From positions 1,116,001 to 1,180,000 of the forward strand of contig NW_026570226.1 of assembly GCF_019649055.1 (NCBI RefSeq): 64,000 nt of DNA, in the 5' to 3' direction. Shown piece by piece: positions 46,873-57,814 of the stretch. The notes under the pieces were generated by a model. It saw nothing but the letters and a program-made list of their open reading frames with translations. It had not been told where the DNA came from and ran no database searches. This stretch comes from Paramacrobiotus metropolitanus. Lineage: Eukaryota; Tardigrada; Eutardigrada; Parachela; Macrobiotidae. Within the stretch, counting starts at the first letter, position 1. Each line of letters begins with the position of its first letter. A program made the translations under genes and the position numbers.

Positions 46873-48400
46873 ATGGAAAATTTACCAGCGGGGCACCACA
46901 ATGGTGCTGCCGTTGCAAATTCTTGTAATTCTGAACATTCGGAGGATAGACAGATAACCAATTATTCGCCTGGTTCTGAGTTGGATTATTGCACAGCGCG
47001 GACGCACATTACCCAGTCCAGTGTAAAACGACTTCATGAGAATGACGGCGAACCGGTTCAGTCCTTGAAACGGTTTAGATCTGCAGCATTCGAGAGCGAG
47101 GACCAGGACTTCCATACACCCATGGGTTCTGAGGAGAACTCTGGCAGTACTTCGATTGAACACCTAGATTTAGAACATGCTCTGGCTCTTCTTGACCAGC
47201 CATCGTTTTCCATTAACGGAAGTCAAATGGAGGCCGATGTGGATAAAATGAACCACAACGACACTGATATTGAGGCAAATGTGGACAGCCAAAATGCTGA
47301 AGATCATCAGGATGATGACGACTGCGCAGGAGGTAGCGTGAACACTGAACACTAAAGTGACTAAACAGTAAAACATGTTTTCTGTCCTCAGTATCCTGCT
47401 ACTCATACCCTCTAGGTATCTGCACATATTGAGGGTTCCTTTCGTTGACTTAGTTTAGTGACTTCGTATTATTCTCTGTTTTGATGCAACCTGTTTTTGG
47501 ACCTTACAGTTCCTTAGCTGTAATTCCTTTTTAGTAATCAACGAAATATTTGAAGCGTGCCAGTTACTGTAGATAACGGACAGTGAAATGTCAGAAATGT
47601 CAATACAGTTATCATTACGAGGTGCATTTTTTATTCAGCTGCTGAAAGAAATTTTTTTTGTCTTTTATTTTTCTGAATGCTGGATTGCAGGTTGCAGCTG
47701 GGCTGTTTGCGCTTTCATGAGTTGCGTAACAGGAATTTACCAACATCCCAGAATTGACGAAAACGTTACCGAATCTTCGGACGATGCTCTGGCTATCCCT
47801 CAAGGCACGCTGAATAGTAATCCTCTTTGGAACAGTCAAAGTGTGCCAGTGCGGCAGGAGACTAAACTGCGACGTTTGGGAAATGGCGGACAAGTGGCTG
47901 ATGCGAAAAAGCGTCACAAGAAAAAAAGGAAGAAAACTGCTGCACAGATAATGGCAAAAAATAATCGCGGGTTGTCTGCCGAGCAGAAGCAAGCTGTTGT
48001 AAAAAACAAGGAACAGCATGGCTTAGAGTTTCCAGCAGCTCGCTCAAAACGCGTGAAACGGCGAAGAAATCGAAAACAGCAAAAGCAAAAAATTGAAGAG
48101 AAGGACGGTGACTGTGATGAAACAATCGATCCGCAACATGTACAGATTTCGGCTTGTGATGCTACTGAGAATGCACCTAATGTTTCCCATCAAGCCGGCC
48201 AAAACCCTGCTCAAGCAGAACTGAGAGAAGTATTTCCTGAAAAAGGCTTAGGTGCTTCCCCGGCTACACCAGTTCCGGAAACGGGTAATCGGCGTCCGCC
48301 AAATTATGATAACCTGGAAAGTTGGTTGGCATCTAGGGGCGAAATTCCCATAGGCGATGTATTGAGATTGTTCATGTTTTTTGAGAAGAAGACAAATTGA
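46873..48400 (+). CDS. Unrecognised protein with acidic and strongly basic regions, 2 exons, about 375-389 aa
   Basis: Exon 1 46873-47332 (MENLPAGHHNGAAV...), donor GGAG|GTAGCG. Exon 2 begins at 47691 or at 47733; both acceptors keep the frame, and both end at 48400. The N-terminal half has KRLHENDGEPVQSLKRFRS, a bipartite-type nuclear signal, then an acidic Asp-rich stretch. The C-terminal half has a dense basic block (KKRHKKKRKK, then RSKRVKRRRNRKQQKQK) and a conserved-looking end NYDNLESWLASRGEIPIGDV. It is probably a nuclear or nucleolar, RNA- or chromatin-associated protein. No family was recognised. If the frame 47588-48400 is translated alone it would start in intron sequence, so the two-exon model is preferred. 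Confidence 0.6.
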
Positions 48401-49765
48401 TTCGGAAGAAAAATGTGATAAATACGAAAAGTGTCCTATGTGTTCTTGATATTTTTTTCCTTTTTTGAATTAAAATGGAATCTCATTCAGCTGTTATTTT
48501 TTCTAGTTTTTTTAAGTTGTAAATATTAAAATTTAGTAGTACTGTACTTATATACTTGATATTCTATCGTGAGATAAGTTACAGTACTGTAATAGTATCC
48601 TGTCTCAAGTATTTTCTATCGTAGAGAATAGAATATGATATATAGTCTAGTCCCTCTGTGTATCAACAAATCGCGTTTTTATCGGTCACTATCATTGCGT
48701 ATGCCAACTTTAATTAAAGTTGACATAACGATTTAACAATTTTGTCTGTTTTTTTCAGTGTTAAACTTTTTAGTACTCCGTTTGTACTTACATGACGATA
48801 CTTATTAAAGGCTGCTGGCCGAACTTTGAATGATTTTAAGTACAGTACAGTAGTGTTTACTAGCGCAGGCCTTTCTTATTACCTGAATGGCCAGAATGGG
48901 CTAGTGCCAAAAATTTAGTAAAAGAAAAAACAATTTAAATGCTTACTATTTAAATGGAGTATATTTTATTAAGTTCAAATCGCGACATTACAGTCATAAT
49001 TCCATTAAATAAACTACTATTTTATAAATAAAAATGTCGTATTTTAAAAATGTAGCTATCATAATTAGAATAACTTTCATGTTTTAAATAGATTTGTGTT
49101 ATGATAATGCAGTACTTGGTAGTTCGCACTGTTCGAAGTTTAAACACAAACAATACTACTGTACTGATTCACCCTTCCACAGCCCAGTCTCCAATGAGAT
49201 TGAGAGGTACTCGTAAATTTTCCCGTTTTTAAATCGCATAAAAATGCAGATCCACCATCCACGTACAATATTTTCGTTTTTTGTTTGCACTCGTACCGTA
49301 TCGTAGTAGTTGTTTGGATTTTATATTTATTTTAACTCACTATATTGTTTGCTACTGACTTTGATTTTTATGATCCCGTGGAATTCTTTTAACCAGTGAG
49401 ATATTTGGTATCGGTGATAAAAAAACTGTGTGCTCTACCGTAGTCCATGAGTGACTGTGGCACAAACTACCTTGTGCAAATGATAAATTTCTCTACTGAC
49501 TTTCTGTCCCTTGCTATAATACGGTCGAAAACGATCAGTAGTGTTTCCATTTACAGTTTGGACTCGATGGGGTGTTGCCTGTTGCTTTCGATCGTGAATT
49601 CTGAAACATCCATCGCTTTAGGATGAATCCTTTGTAAGGAGCGCAAAAATTCCAGCACGTCCTGGCATTCGCTGGCGAGTTGGTTGTGCCTGTCTATTTT
49701 GGTTTCTTATTTTATGCTGTGGAGGAAATAAGTCCGTTTAACGGAGACCAGTCAGAAACTGAAGA
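48401..49765. other. AT-rich intergenic stretch, no gene seen
   Basis: 3' region of the unrecognised basic protein gene and promoter region of STARD3, both plus strand. Nothing was recognised as a gene. Confidence 0.45.
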
Positions 49766-52700
49766 ATGAGCGATCTGTGCGCAGGTAAGTACATATAAAT
49801 GGTGGTAAAATCATTGGAATTCACATGGAGATAGCTGCAGTCAATTGAAAATTCAAATTGCTTTTGAGTAGAGCCCATGTCGCCCGTGCGGCGGACGTTT
49901 TGCCTGCTAACGCTGTTTGATCTCGGCTTATCATTCCTGTTGTGGATCCTGTACACGCAAGCAAGTAGTAAATCTTTCACTACGAGCTTTTCAATGGAGC
50001 GTAACTTAACCAAAAAACCAAAATTGTGTACTTTGCAGATAACGGGAATGAGTCCGATGGAAGCATTCACGCACGAAGTTGTGCAGTATAATATACACTT
50101 GTCGCTCTTCGATCTCGTCGTAAGTGAACAGGCATTTGTTAGTCTGTCCTAACGGATTTCGCTTTTAATTTCTTAATTTCTGAAAACGATATTTCCATTT
50201 TAAGCAGGAATACCAAATGGTTTATGCTTCTTACTATTGGATTTGTAAAAAGATAACATTTTATAATTTTGCGTATTTTTATATATATTATCTTATTTTT
50301 CACTCTCTAAAAATATGCGAAATAATTATAGTAATTCGTATTAATGAAGAGGAGGCTGAAAATTAATAAGCGCAAATAATGCGCAATTGTGATTGGATAT
50401 CGTCTTATAGACTTTAATTTATCATATGGTCTATATATTGTGTTACTTATATTTTTAATTGGAAATATAGATACCGTATACTTGTATCTGTAAATACAGG
50501 CATTTCATGCACTATTGCAGTTTGTTAGGTTCTAAGTATTGCGCAGTTTCTTACGGTCTCGAATTCAGAAATCCATATTTTTGCTTCCGTGGCTTCCTTC
50601 AGGTAGATTTTTTCAGATGCTTGCTGCCGGAAGATTTGTATGCTTGATACTTGCATATGGACTTTGCCGTTTGCACAATCCATGGGTGGTTGCGGTGAGT
50701 GTTTGTGTGATTATCTTAGAATTGAAAGTGAGTGAGGAGTAGTATTGTGAAATTTTCGCCTTCTTTCGCTTTTAGGTGACCACAGCCGGATCCAGTGCAT
50801 TTCTCATTGCGAAAGTCTTTCTGTATACGGTGCGCGATTTCTGCCTTCCATTTCAGATTTGAAACAACCGTTTATAAGTTGAATCTTCGTTACAGTTTGC
50901 TCAAGGCGGTAATAAAGATTCGCCAATTTTGGATTACATCTTGTTAGTTTCGTCTTTTATCCTGTCTTGGACGGAAACATGGTTTTTGGATTTTAAAGTA
51001 TTACCGCGTGAAACAAAGGAGCGGCTGGAACGTAAGGGATCCGGCTGGAGAGTGTTGAAAGCATTGTGTAATAATGGATTGAATTTGTCAGAACTGAAGC
51101 GGGCCGCATCGGAATCCACGCCGCTTTTGTATGGAGGAGCGCTGCGATATGATCAGTTTTCGGATACGGGTGGATCAAATTCGGCATACTATTCACCAGT
51201 CCAAGGCGGCTCACCGGAAACACGTAAGCCTGCATTTTCAGTTTCTCAGTTTCCGGTATTTTTATTATAACTCTAGAAAAAATTCTAATAAGATGATTTC
51301 TAATGTTTCATATCAAGATGTAAGGATAAGTTGCAATATTATTGGGAATTGACAGATTGTTTATTCTTAGAACTTACAGTACTTCTACGGCGAGTTTTGC
51401 TCTTGTAACCTAGTGACTGAAATGGAAACTGATAAATTTATCATGTATTTAGTATTTACGATTATGAAAATGTGCAGTACAGTAATGAAATAAAGTTGGG
51501 TGCATCGATTGTTGTCCTTATTTAATATGCTGAGATTTTTTTAACTTGTGCACGATCAGTACGCGCTTAGCTTAATTGCTGGCTGTGACTTTAACGAGAA
51601 AGTTTACCAGAACAGCTGTAAAGTGATTACGTCAGTTTTATGGTACTTTTATCAGACTGATCGTCTGATGAAGTGTTTGGCCTGTCCCAGTTGTTTTGGC
51701 CTGTGCAAGTCAAAACGACCTGGTGAGATCGTCTTTGTTTCCTTATGTTTGAGGTAGTTGTTGTTAATTTATCTAGGATCACTAGCTGGAGAAGATGTGG
51801 GTACGAGGAAGCGTACGGAACCACCTCACGAGGTGTCCCCATTAACTGCTGCACAGGTGCGTCATCATGCCATACAGATTTTACAAATGATGTTATGAGG
51901 AACACGATACTACAATAGCTTATAGTAAGCAACTGACTGCAGGTGGAACAATAGGTGTCTTTGTCGACATAATTCAGGGTTATTCAAAATTTTTTATTGT
52001 GGCGAGATATTTAGGCGCTAAACGTTAGGAAAGCCGTATTGAGTTTGGCCGTGTTGGGTTTGCTAGTAGCTACCTGTATTATTATAAGGTGGTCGTAGTT
52101 ACCTATATGTGGAACGGAATGTTTAGAAATGTTTGGAGTATGGCAAATAGTCGTTTGACGTTCTTTTTGAAACCAAAAGAAATTTAGTTTCTTAGTTTAC
52201 AGAAGCGGAAAAGAAGTAGTAGTAAGAAACGACGTCGCACTTCCGACGGTGAAGGAAAAAGACCACAGCTAGAATCGGAAAATTCGATTTTTTCACCATC
52301 GGAGAAGGTACAGGTTTAAAATGTGAGCGTTTTGAAAAGTCAGATATCTTTCATGTAATAAGTTACCTGAGTAACAAATTTCATCTGACCAAGATAGATT
52401 AGCTGATAGATGTGCTGCTGCTCACGGCAGCTAACCCCCACCTGGCTCGGTGACTTCTTTGAAAAGGGCATAGTCGTATTATTGGTCGGAAATTTATTTT
52501 TTGATTCCTCAGTTACAAGAGAATTTTCAAAATCGCACTTTATCGTATGCGTAAATTTCTCGAATAAGCCATCAGTTGAAAACATATACATGCTTTCGTA
52601 GTAAAATTGAAAATATTTCGATTTCGGTAACATTTCTTTTGAAGAACATTACTTTTGTGGACTGATCAGCGTAGTGTTGGTAATTTCGCTTAAAATTCTG

Positions 52701-54429
52701 ATTCCATTTATTTCAATTTTCAAATCACAGTTTACACAAGTTAGCAATGAGTAAACTCAGCGCCCGAGTACTAGCGATCCTAAAAACATCTACTGTTTGA
52801 ATTTCAAAAACATTGAGGAGGTTTTTGGTTGTATAGGATCGCTGTATGATAATTGGGCGGAATGACGAGTGCCTGTTTGATGGATACTCCGGCACTTCCG
52901 ACGGGTTGTGTAGTTTGTCATTCCCCCATTATTCAAACGACTATATAATACAAGTTCAGCAGGATACGTTACGAAGTGATGTCGACATTCTGCTTCGAAA
53001 TTCTCTTCCTCAACAGCGCAGTAGTTGTTTCAGAGCAATTTCGTTCCCAAAATTTTTTTCGCAACACTTGGTTCAGGTACATGCATTGTAATACTGTGAT
53101 CTGATCGGGTAATAAACGGTAGTTGGAAAGCCTTAGCTCAGGAATTAAAGTTGCTGTTTGTTTTCAGTAAACTGAGTCTTGGTTGTTCGTTAACAGTTGT
53201 TAATTTTGCAGCGAATTGCCTTAATAGAACGCGCAAAAATGAACCTGGCGGTTGTGAAGGAATTCCAGAATCGCTCCGGTTGGAAGCTGGAAAAACAAGG
53301 GAAATGCGGATCAAGTGTATATAGTTTGGACGACAAGAAATATGGGAAAATCTTCCGAGTGGAAGGCCTGGTTCGAGCTGCTTCGGATGACGTCTTCTCA
53401 GATATTTATCAGAAAGTCAATGAAGCCGTGAACTGGAACCATACGATTGCTTTCAGTGAAGTAATTCTGATATTTTACACCACTTTTGCGCCACTTTAGT
53501 ATCAAGCGTAAATAATTATTATGGTAATGTATTTTTCTTTAATAAGTTGAATTCAGTATTGTCTTGCATAGAAGCGGTGCGTTAATGACGGTCTTGAAAC
53601 AATCCAATCTTCGGAGTTTGATATAAGTAACACAGTACTTGGGATAACTATTAAGAATTATTCAAAGTTAGTCATTGCAGTTCATAAAATATTTCCCGGT
53701 ATTAAGCAGTTCTTAGTAGCTGATTCGTTGTGCTTGATAGAGAGTGGACCTCCTGGATGACCACTGCGATGTGACCTATGTGTGCGTCAAAGACCAAGCG
53801 GGTGGGATGGTTTCGAGTCGGGACTTTGTTGACGTGCGCTGCTTCGAAATGCATCCTTCAGAACTCGGAAACAGATATGTGATTGCCGGAATTGGCTGTG
53901 AACATCCGCGCAAACCTGTTACAAAAGAGTTTGTAAGGTATAATGGCACCAATGTTTCTCCTTTCTTTTCCTGTTTGCTCGTTAGGTCGTATGATGTATC
54001 GTACTCCATGCATGTTAAAAATCTTTCTGAATTTGCAGTTATTTGTATGAGAATATAACGCTTCGTATTGTTAATACAGTTTGTTTGAAAGCCGTATTTT
54101 ATGTTTTGTTTGAGCAGAGGGGTTAATGGTCCCAATGCCTGGATTAATGAACCTGTAGCGCCCTCGGCAAATGGAGCCGTATACTCTAAATTCATATGCT
54201 TTTCGAATACGAATCTAAAGGTACAGTACCGTGTTTCATAAGCTCTGTCCAAACGTAAAATGGTGTTTTTCATATTTATGCTTCTTTAATTACTTTTCCA
54301 AATCTGCATGATTTGTAGGGATGGATACCACAAAAAGTGGTCGACCAAGCTATGGCCAGTGTTCTTTTGGAGTTAATACGCAGTTTGCAAAAGAAATATG
54401 AGCCGAATATTCCTGATTGTTCACCGTAG
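49766..54429 (+). CDS. STARD3: STARD3/MLN64, late-endosomal MENTAL-START sterol transfer protein, 12 exons, 497 aa
   Basis: STARD3 sits in late endosomes through its MENTAL domain, tethers ER and moves sterol with its START domain. Exons: 49766-49784, 49872-49960, 50039-50119, 50617-50694, 50776-50829, 50896-51223, 51777-51856, 52203-52307, 53212-53460, 53741-53937, 54118-54220, 54319-54429; 1,494 nt in phase. The MENTAL domain (about residues 9-150) shows VRRTFCLLTLFDLGLSFLLW, HEVVQYNIHLSLFDLV, LAYGLCRLHNPWVVAVTTAG and SFILSWTETWFLDFKVLPRE. START (about 285-490) shows NWNHTIAFSERVD, AGGMVSSRDFVDVR, KPVTKEFVRGVNGPNAW and the final helix QKVVDQAMASVLLELIRSLQ. Intron 49961-50038 has a GC donor (CAA|GCAAGT). 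The linker has a dense basic patch encoded by exon 8. An AATAAA lies at about 54660. Confidence 0.95.
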
Positions 54430-54838
54430 TGATTTAGTGTTTCGATCTAGTCGAAGTTTTTGTTTTGAAATTTTAATGAAGTTTTATGAGATTTATCTCT
54501 TTTGATTTTTGTTACTTGCCTCTTTTTATTGATTAATTATTGCTTTTTTTTAAAATTTGAACATACTTTTTAACTTTCATGAGTTTCTGTTTGTTGAATT
54601 ATAGTGATCTGTCCATGTGTTTTCGAACATGATGCTTTGCTTATTTCCCGAGAAGTGTTGAATAAATAAACGTGTGCGTTCATCTCAAGAAGGTGTTGCA
54701 TTAACTGCAGTTTAATGATTCAACTCACCTGGCTTTTCTGCTTACAGCGGCTGTTTTCCTGTTATCAGCATCCGTTGAGCAATCCTTAAAAGCGCATTAT
54801 TCTTCTGTAAACTGCTCGCAGATGGAGCTAGCGGCACA
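54430..54838. other. Spacer between STARD3 and a secreted-protein gene
   Basis: STARD3 3'-UTR with a probable polyadenylation signal (aataaataaac, about 54660), then a short upstream region of the next plus-strand gene. Nothing else seen. Confidence 0.5.
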
Positions 54839-55354
54839 ATGTTGTGGAAATTTTTTCTTATCGTTGTTTTTGTCGGTTGCTTAAAATCAGAAACTATTGT
54901 CGGTAATTCGGCGGAAAATGACATCGGTACTAACGGATATTCGGAAGTGGATGATCGGTATCACGACACCTTGAAAGATCCCCAACACAGCAGGACTGTG
55001 GATTCATCGGGAGAGCGTCTAAGCACTCATTTTCGTCCACACCAGATTATGTATCCGACGAGGAATTTCAACAGGGGACACCACCAACCAATCAGTTCCG
55101 AGAGATTCAGGCCGACGAAACTGACAGATTCGTCCCTAGAGTGGGCATTGTTATCATCCAGGTTAATTCACCCGTTATCGAGAAACGATTATTATCCAAG
55201 AACGTTTTGGCCGTCATCACTCGGTCATTTATTACCGGCACCGGTTTTTCACCATCGCCGTGCTCATTTACCAAATCCGCCGAGGTTTAATTATAATGTG
55301 CGATCTCCGATAGTCAGAGTGCGGCACAATGCAAGGATCAACTTTCGCCCATGA
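54839..55354 (+). CDS. Unrecognised small secreted Arg/His/Pro-rich protein, single exon, 171 aa
   Basis: Starts with a textbook signal peptide (MLWKFFLIVVFVGCLKSE), then a mildly acidic pro-region-like segment to about residue 60. The mature part is very rich in Arg, His, Pro and aromatic residues (HFRPHQIMYPTRNFNRGHHQ, PVFHHRRAHLPNPPRFNYN) and ends RVRHNARINFRP. After the signal there is no cysteine, so there is no disulfide fold. The composition recalls disordered secreted cuticle or antimicrobial-like peptides, but no family is recognised and no activity can be claimed. No introns are needed. There is no repeat structure beyond compositional bias. Confidence 0.6.
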   Translation: MLWKFFLIVVFVGCLKSETIVGNSAENDIGTNGYSEVDDRYHDTLKDPQHSRTVDSSGERLSTHFRPHQIMYPTRNFNRGHHQPISSERFRPTKLTDSSLEWALLSSRLIHPLSRNDYYPRTFWPSSLGHLLPAPVFHHRRAHLPNPPRFNYNVRSPIVRVRHNARINFRP

Positions 55355-57814
55355 TCTCTTTTTTTGACGATTTGAAATTATCTTTAGTTTGACTTCACTA
55401 GATGGCGTAGATGCTGAGAGCTTCCAAACGTGATTTTTTATGGCTTTCAGCTACATTTATGACATGCATATGAAATATAAAAAATAAGAATTAGCTTTAT
55501 ACACACATTCGCGGAAATCACCGGAAACCACACGTCTGTTACAAAGAACGCATCTTCTAGCCACATTAAACTGGAAATGCTTTTGCGATATATCTATAAA
55601 CATATGCGTCCGAGTTTGATGAAACTTAGGCCGCTCACGATGCATCTACTGTCTTGTGTCTTGTAATTCCACAACCTCTAAAAGTTACCACTGTGTCTGG
55701 CTCTTCGTGGATAATAATATTTAGGCAAAAATCAATTCTATTGTACTCTGCCAGTAACTCTGGTATGTCGGTAAATTTTAACCGTATCACCTATGCACTA
55801 AAATGCAACCACTACCCTTTCTATACTGGTAGTTAATATGCACCGAAAATGGCTTGAAATCTGAACGTACAGATATTTGGCGTTACATGCTCACGAAAAA
55901 TTCATCCAGGCTACATTATGCAATAAATTATCAGTGTGCAAATACGGTAAGCAATGGTACACGTTCGATGGAGAAAGCCTTCTTATACAAGTATGGAGCA
56001 CCGGATGTCAGATTAAGAAAAAGTTACCTTTTCACATAATTATGTCATAGTGTATCAAATAGCAGAATTGTCTAATAAAGACCGATTGTGCGCTGTTGTG
56101 CGAGAGCACCGTGGGAACATCTTGTTGGAGTCCGAGTAGCCGAAGAAACGTCGGACGCCTGATAAATTGTAGCTGCGGTGAACGATAGGATTACCGATTA
56201 CGAGTGCGAGCTACCGAATCCGATGGTCTCATTACGTATTGTTAAAAGTGCCGTTAATTAGGTTTGATCGTGAGAACTAGGCACATGATAGCGGCTAAAA
56301 AACTGTAACTAATTATCACATAACTCTTTGATCGACTGAATTTTCTTTAAAGTTATTATACTAAATTTAATCGGTTTTCTGTCTGTTGGCTGGACACGTT
56401 GACCTTGCTGACACTGCGAAATACACATAGCTCCCGTAATAAAGCGTTTTTAAGTTCTGTGTCACCGGTACACATCCTGAGAATTGATAAGGATAATTTT
56501 TTAAGTGCGTAGTCGAAAACGCGTCTAGCTACCATACTTCTCTACTTTTTGTTCGTTAATATATAGTATGTGCTGTCTATTTTCGTACACAGTTGGTATT
56601 TTTAAGAACGCTGCCTTAATGTATACAATTAAAAAACTGCACTAGGATAACTTATAATTAAGTACTATAAAAATACCTATATAATTTGAACCATATTATG
56701 CTTACACGCGCAGTTAGTATTAATAGTTGTCCGTGTCGTGTTAATCGAAGCGTGCAATATTGGTCAATGCAAACAAAACAGTAAACAGCATTATCTGTGT
56801 AAAAATTTAATAATACTGTAGTCATTGTGCCCGAGTTGTGCGGTGAAAATTACTATAATATCGACCAACGTATTATACCTCTGCATTAACATACGTCCGC
56901 TATTACCGCTACTGTTCTGCCATTCACTATGTATTGTACAAGTACATATGTCAGCTGCATTATTAGAAAGCCGCGCGGCATTGTAAAATGTGGAGCACAC
57001 TAATAATGCACGCACCATTGGCGATTCTGCAAGCTGCAACAAAATCGTCCAACAACCTTCACTAATGTTGTTTCAGTCGCTGTCCTTCGAAATTGTTTGA
57101 TCCATCGATTTATGCACAACACAAACAAACGTTTTTCTCGTCTACATAGGTAGGCGCGGGCTAGCGCTGTTTCGGTGCATAATGTTGTCAGTACCTGTCT
57201 GAATTTTGCGATAAATTTATCAAAAAGCACGGTGAAAAAGGTCGGCTGCGCGTCCAATAAGTGTCAGTACGCTGTTGAACTAATGCCTTTTATGAATCGA
57301 TATCTTTTCCTCTGTGTATTGTCGCCAGTGGTGCTACTGTGTTAGCATCGTATGGGTGTTAATTTCCCACAATCTGCTGAATCCGCACGATTATTTTCAA
57401 CATGTCGCGTTGACAACCGGCTCTCTTCCGTTTGGCACAGAACGTGTTCTGTTGATTTTGTATTGTGATGCCATTGTTTTTAACAAACACTTTAATTCAT
57501 TCGATTCAAATACGGTAACAAATCGCTAATATAATGTTATGTTTTGGAATGGGAATTGATTTTTAACTTATATGCGCTTTGTGCGAAAATCAAGTTGTGA
57601 GATTTTGTCAAGAGTGTGTAGAGACTGTAGACAGCAATACGTGTTTGGTTTTTGGTTTTTTCGTAAGTGTTGCGATTGTCTGCGTGAAATCACTTATATC
57701 TATATCGAAGTAATATTACTGTAACGTTAAAATTTTTTCCCTGTCCATCTTAACATTGATGTATACTTTATCATCTATATTTGTGCAACAGTTTTCTTTC
57801 TGATTGCCTTATGA
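55355..57814. other. 2.5-kb AT-rich stretch, no gene seen
   Basis: Spacer between the secreted-protein gene and the PACSIN start codon, expected to hold the PACSIN promoter and 5'-UTR. Short frames here (for example 55855-56039 and 57000-57257) lack coding character. No RNA gene or mobile element was recognised. Confidence 0.45.
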
